DNA of 8,130 nt. Origin: Deltaproteobacteria bacterium. Its GTDB lineage: Bacteria > Desulfobacterota_B > Binatia > Binatales > Binataceae. How positions within the stretch are numbered: the stretch's first letter is position 1; each line of letters starts with the position of its first letter. The position numbers and the translations under genes are program-made. Positions 6,026 through 8,130 of this stretch are shown piece after piece. The DNA lies in NCBI GenBank assembly GCA_021827465.1, contig JAKAVX010000091.1, positions 1 through 8,130 of the forward strand, written 5' to 3'. The notes below the pieces were generated by a model that saw only the letters and a list, made by a program, of their open reading frames with translations, searched no databases and had not been told where the DNA came from.

Positions 6026-6767
6026 CAACCGGCAGACACGCGCCGCTTATCCAGCTTGCGCGCGGCGACGCCATCATCACGACCGCGTACGCGACTTCTT
6101 CGGGACGTCCGAGGCGCCCGGCCGGCATCTCGTGCGAGATGAAGTCGCGCTCGAAAGCGGGATTCTCCTTGAAGCGGCGTTCCCAGCTTCCACCCGGGTA
6201 AACGATCGAGCCGGGCGCGATCGAATTGACCCGCACATTCTTCGCCGCCATTTCGCGCGCGAGCATCTTCGTAAACGAGATCATCGCCGCCTTCGAGGCG
6301 TTGTAGGTCAGCGGACCGCCGGACTCGCGCCCGTAGATCGAGCTGATATTCACGATTACGCCGCCGCCGCGCGACTCCATGCTCTCGGCCGTCATCCGCG
6401 AAAGCCTGACCGCGGAGAAGAAATTGAGTTCGAAAGCCTCGCGCCAGGTTTCTTCGGAAAGCTCCGCAAGCTCTCCGGGACGCGCCGCGCCGGCGTTGTT
6501 GACGAGGATATCCACGCCGCCGAAGCGCCGCACGGTCTCGCCGACCCATCGCTCGGCGTCGGCTGCGACGGTCACGTCGGTCGGGAGCGCCAGCACCTCG
6601 AAGCCCTGCTTTGCGAGATCCGCTTCGGCGACCCTGAGCGCCTGCTCGCCGCGCGCGCAGATGCTCAGCCGCACGCCTTCCTGTCCCAAGGCAGCCGCCA
6701 TCGCGCGGCCCAAGCCCCGGCTTGCGCCGGTTATCATCGCGACCTTTCCCTTAAGACCAAGATCCAT
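5997..6767 (-). CDS. SDR-family oxidoreductase (FabG-like)
   Basis: A 256-residue classical short-chain dehydrogenase/reductase. The N-terminal nucleotide loop is TGASRGLG (13-20), NNAG is at 90-93, and the catalytic set is Asn115, Ser142, Tyr155 and Lys159 (YNASK). Arg39 after the second strand favours NADP(H). The C-terminal IAPGSIVYPG and PVDGAQ are typical. Such enzymes interconvert alcohols and ketones on diverse substrates, often acyl or hydroxyacyl compounds; the exact substrate is unknown. ATG 6767 was chosen because AAAGGAG lies 6 nt upstream and family homology begins there; the frame remains open a further 52 codons without family character. Its 3' end overlaps the lipoprotein start by 29 nt, suggesting translational coupling. 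It is divergent from rpsU across 201 nt. Confidence 0.93.
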   Translation of the reverse strand: MDLGLKGKVAMITGASRGLGRAMAAALGQEGVRLSICARGEQALRVAEADLAKQGFEVLALPTDVTVAADAERWVGETVRRFGGVDILVNNAGAARPGELAELSEETWREAFELNFFSAVRLSRMTAESMESRGGGVIVNISSIYGRESGGPLTYNASKAAMISFTKMLAREMAAKNVRVNSIAPGSIVYPGGSWERRFKENPAFERDFISHEMPAGRLGRPEEVAYAVVMMASPRASWISGACLPVDGAQGRSLV

Positions 6768-6887
6768 GTTCACTCCTTTGAGCTTCGGCGCGTTTCGATC
6801 GGAGACATCAACATTTAACAGACCGAGCTTGCCGCCATGAAGAGAAGAAGTGCAAAGGACCGGCAAAACGGGCATCTCGGAGATATG

Positions 6888-6931
6888 GCATGCGGACTTT
6901 ACGCGGGTTGACTCTGCGCGCATGCGGACTT
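6888..6931 (+). repeat. 12-bp direct repeats, 32 bp apart, at the rpsU promoter
   Basis: GCATGCGGACTT occurs at 6888-6899 and again at 6920-6931. The 32-bp period is close to three DNA helical turns, so two bound proteins would face the same side. Each copy contains the palindrome GCATGC. The second copy fills the end of the spacer of the candidate rpsU promoter and touches its -10; the first ends 8 bp before the -35. Nearby, ATCTCGGAGAT (6874-6884) is a further short dyad. Confidence 0.5.
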
Positions 6932-6936
6932 AACCT
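6908..6936 (+). promoter_or_regulatory. Candidate promoter for rpsU
   Basis: TTGACT (6908-6913, 5 of 6), a 17-nt spacer and TAACCT (6931-6936). The implied start near 6943 gives a leader of about 26 nt. The same TTGACTCT plus 17-nt spacer and a TAAYC-type -10 occurs before the bactofilin gene, which raises confidence in both. Confidence 0.45.
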
Positions 6937-6968
6937 CTAAGGCTCAAACGGCGGACGATCGGAGGGTT

Positions 6969-7166
6969 ATGGAGATAAAAGTAGAGGGCTCCCTCGACCA
7001 GGCGATGCGGGTTCTCAAGCGCAAGCTTGCGAAGGAGGGAGTGTTCAAGGAAATGAAGAAAAGGGCTTTCTATGAGAAGCCCAGCGTCCGCCGCAAGCGC
7101 AAACGCTCCGAAGCCCAGCGTCGCCGGCGCAAGGAACAGCGCCGTCGCCGCGCCTCCGCGCTCTAG
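6969..7166 (+). CDS. rpsU: 30S ribosomal protein S21
   Basis: A 65-residue basic protein with the S21 signature: MEIKVEG, LDQAMRVLKRKLAKEGVF, FYEKPSVRRKRKR and a C-terminal tail made almost wholly of Arg, Lys and Gln. S21 binds the 30S platform near the 3' end of 16S rRNA and helps initiation. The length is normal for this lineage, slightly shorter than the 71 residues of E. coli. GGAGGG precedes the ATG by only 2-3 nt, unusually tight, but the homology begins exactly at this ATG. It is a single-gene unit with its own candidate promoter and terminator, rather than being joined to dnaG/rpoD as in enterobacteria. Confidence 0.95.
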   Translation: MEIKVEGSLDQAMRVLKRKLAKEGVFKEMKKRAFYEKPSVRRKRKRSEAQRRRRKEQRRRRASAL

Positions 7167-7179
7167 CCGTAAACCAACG

Positions 7180-7201
7180 GCCTGCCTCAAGGCTTTTTTT
7201 T
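7180..7201 (+). terminator. Intrinsic terminator of rpsU
   Basis: GCCT (7180-7183), a six-base loop, AGGC (7190-7193) and eight consecutive T (7194-7201), starting 14 nt after the rpsU stop. The stem is short, but the uninterrupted T-run right after it is characteristic. Confidence 0.65.
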
Positions 7202-7217
7202 CTTCGAATAGAGAGGG

Positions 7218-7252
7218 AAAACCCGGCCACCGCGATAATGCGCGGCCGGGTT
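7218..7252 (-). terminator. Terminator hairpin of the unknown minus-strand gene
   Basis: AACCCGGCC (7220-7228) pairs with GGCCGGGTT (7244-7252), a nine-pair stem; an inner GCG/CGC pairing can lengthen it. On the minus strand the stem is followed by TTTT then CCCTC, so it suits the gene ending at 7280. It may also act as a backstop for rpsU readthrough. A second hairpin, TCAGGGC/GCCCTGA (7280-7298), contains that gene's stop codon. Confidence 0.6.
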
Positions 7253-7279
7253 ATTGCGTCTTGAGTAGCGAGACGAGCG

Positions 7280-7987
7280 TCAGGGCTGCGCGCCCTGAAC
7301 GAGCGGGCGCCAGGTGAAAATGAGCTGATGGCTCGAAACGAAGCAGTCGAGATCGTAGTGATCAAGGCCAGCCGCTTCACGCGCCATGCGGAAATTTTCT
7401 ATCGCCTGCAGGATCGCGTGGGGCACGCCGCTGTTCTCCGCGGACGGCAGGGCGTGGGTATCCCTGAACGCCGAGTCGAGGTTGACCGGCAGGCAATCGC
7501 GCCCCGCATGTTCGTCGAGCGGACCGGCACCGATAGACGCACATTTGAGACACAGCATCACCGGGCATCGCTCGTCCGACGGGGCGTGAAAGAACTCGCT
7601 TTTAAGCCTGGCGAGCCCAATTGCGCATTCGGACCATACCTGGCGCGCCCTTTCGGCCGAGAAGCGCCGTATTGCGCGCGCCAGTTCCCGCATCAGGGCT
7701 TCGTCCGAACGCGGTTGGAGCGAAACGATCGTGTCGCTTTCCACACGCAGATTCGGGCCAAGCTGCTCCGCAAGAAATCGGCGCAGGTTTATCGGTAGTT
7801 GGCTCCCCAGGTGCAAACGCGACGATTCCCACATCCCCCCATGCAACCACGTCCGCCCATTGCGTTTTCGAAGGTCACCCGGTTCACCCACCGCCTTCAG
7901 CGCCGCCAGTCTTTCGAGCGGTGAGACCGTGCCTCGCACCGCTTTCGAGATGCTTGAATGTCGGTGGACCAAGGGGCCGTTTCGCAA
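7280..7987 (-). CDS. Hypothetical protein, cysteine-containing, unrecognised
   Basis: A 235-residue soluble protein without an evident signal peptide or membrane segment. I recognise no family. Six cysteines occur: Cys121, Cys141, Cys146, Cys149, Cys165 and Cys215. The group CPVMLCLKC (141-149) with HAGRDC (160-165) could bind a metal, but this is inference. The middle (about 94-130) looks helical and the end (YDLDCFVSSHQLIFTWRP) is well packed and likely folded. Codons are GC-ending over most of the length, less clearly in the first ~50. The TTG start at 7987 is supported by AAGGAGG about 8 nt upstream; GTG and ATG codons within residues 17-52 are alternatives. Its SD lies antisense to the ThuA-like remnant. 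Convergent with rpsU; a hairpin terminator follows. Confidence 0.6.
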   Translation of the reverse strand: MRNGPLVHRHSSISKAVRGTVSPLERLAALKAVGEPGDLRKRNGRTWLHGGMWESSRLHLGSQLPINLRRFLAEQLGPNLRVESDTIVSLQPRSDEALMRELARAIRRFSAERARQVWSECAIGLARLKSEFFHAPSDERCPVMLCLKCASIGAGPLDEHAGRDCLPVNLDSAFRDTHALPSAENSGVPHAILQAIENFRMAREAAGLDHYDLDCFVSSHQLIFTWRPLVQGAQP

Positions 7988-7992
7988 AGGCT

Positions 7993-8130
7993 CATCCTCC
8001 TTCGGCTTGGGCGAAAACGTACGGCAAGGGGCGAGTGTTGTACTGCGCGCTCGGGCATCCGCGCACGAACTGGGATATCCCCGACATGCAGAGGATTTAC
8101 TACGAGGGTATCAAGTGGGTAATGAAACTG
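7993..8130 (+). pseudogene. ThuA-like domain, C-terminal remnant (continues off right edge)
   Basis: Forty-six codons in one frame match the end of a ThuA domain: PSAWAKTYGKGRV, then LYCALGHPRTNWDIPDM, then QRIYYEGIKWVMKL. The YGKGRVxYxxLGH strand and the final I-W helix are the family's usual C-terminal part. ThuA proteins have a glutamine-amidotransferase-like fold, are linked to sugar metabolism and are usually over 200 residues. Upstream the same frame stays open, but it has no ThuA sequence and is antisense to the unknown gene; no start codon or SD suits a normal ThuA gene. I therefore read it as a 5'-truncated remnant. An assembly join near 7985-7995 would look the same, and the part beyond the window is unseen. 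Confidence 0.6.

Noticed and set aside
5228..6142. A plus-strand frame of 304 codons across the PHP-like lipoprotein and the SDR end.
   Set aside because: It is antisense to two well-supported genes and has an Arg-rich composition without motifs.
7900..7996. A 31-codon minus-strand frame starting at the ATG right after the AAGGAGG at about 7997-8003 (MSLCETAPW...).
   Set aside because: The ATG is directly next to the SD, which is too close. The frame stops quickly and is unlike a protein; the TTG at 7987 has better spacing and opens the long frame.
1..8130. Search by eye for tRNA or rRNA genes, CRISPR repeats, IS ends, toxin-antitoxin pairs or phage genes.
   Set aside because: None was seen: no regularly spaced repeats, no transposase or integrase motifs, no tRNA-like cloverleaf. 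The ThuA breakpoint is the only hint of rearrangement.

Overview
The window is GC-rich bacterial DNA packed with protein genes on both strands and holding no intergenic stretch longer than about 220 bases. Gene content (bactofilin beside the F0 b-type subunit, an S21 with a highly basic tail, an F420/flavin-type PPOX protein, a PHP-like lipoprotein) suggests a Gram-negative soil-type lineage of the former Deltaproteobacteria, perhaps near Binatota/Desulfobacterota. That placement is inference; no rRNA or other decisive marker is present.

Layout, left to right. Positions 1-744 (minus): a bactofilin gene followed by the first 40 codons of an ATP synthase F0 b or b' subunit that runs off the left edge, with a candidate promoter and a 5'UTR hairpin upstream. 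Positions 961-2577 (minus): an AMP-forming acyl-CoA synthetase. Positions 2788-3189 (plus): a small PPOX-fold protein, divergent from the synthetase. Positions 3209-3433 (minus): a small zinc-ribbon protein. Positions 3526-4851 (plus): miaB, the tRNA methylthiotransferase, starting at GTG. Positions 4874-6767 (minus): an SDR oxidoreductase overlapping a downstream PHP-like lipoprotein by 29 nt, probably one operon. Positions 6969-7166 (plus): rpsU, with its own promoter and T-run terminator. Positions 7280-7987 (minus): an unrecognised cysteine-containing protein, convergent with rpsU and ending in a strong hairpin. Positions 7993-8130 (plus): the C-terminal end of a ThuA-like domain with no N-terminal part in front of it.

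Most of this is housekeeping or ordinary metabolism: translation (rpsU, miaB), energy and cytoskeleton (bactofilin/atpF), and acyl or redox metabolism (acyl-CoA synthetase, SDR, PPOX). I did not find a clear new multi-gene system. The points most worth a second look are the PHP-like lipoprotein that has lost essentially every recognisable metal ligand (a probable pseudoenzyme), the decapitated ThuA fragment whose antisense strand supplies the start region of the unknown gene, a 12-bp direct repeat spaced 32 bp at the rpsU promoter, and a promoter architecture shared by rpsU and the bactofilin-atp unit.
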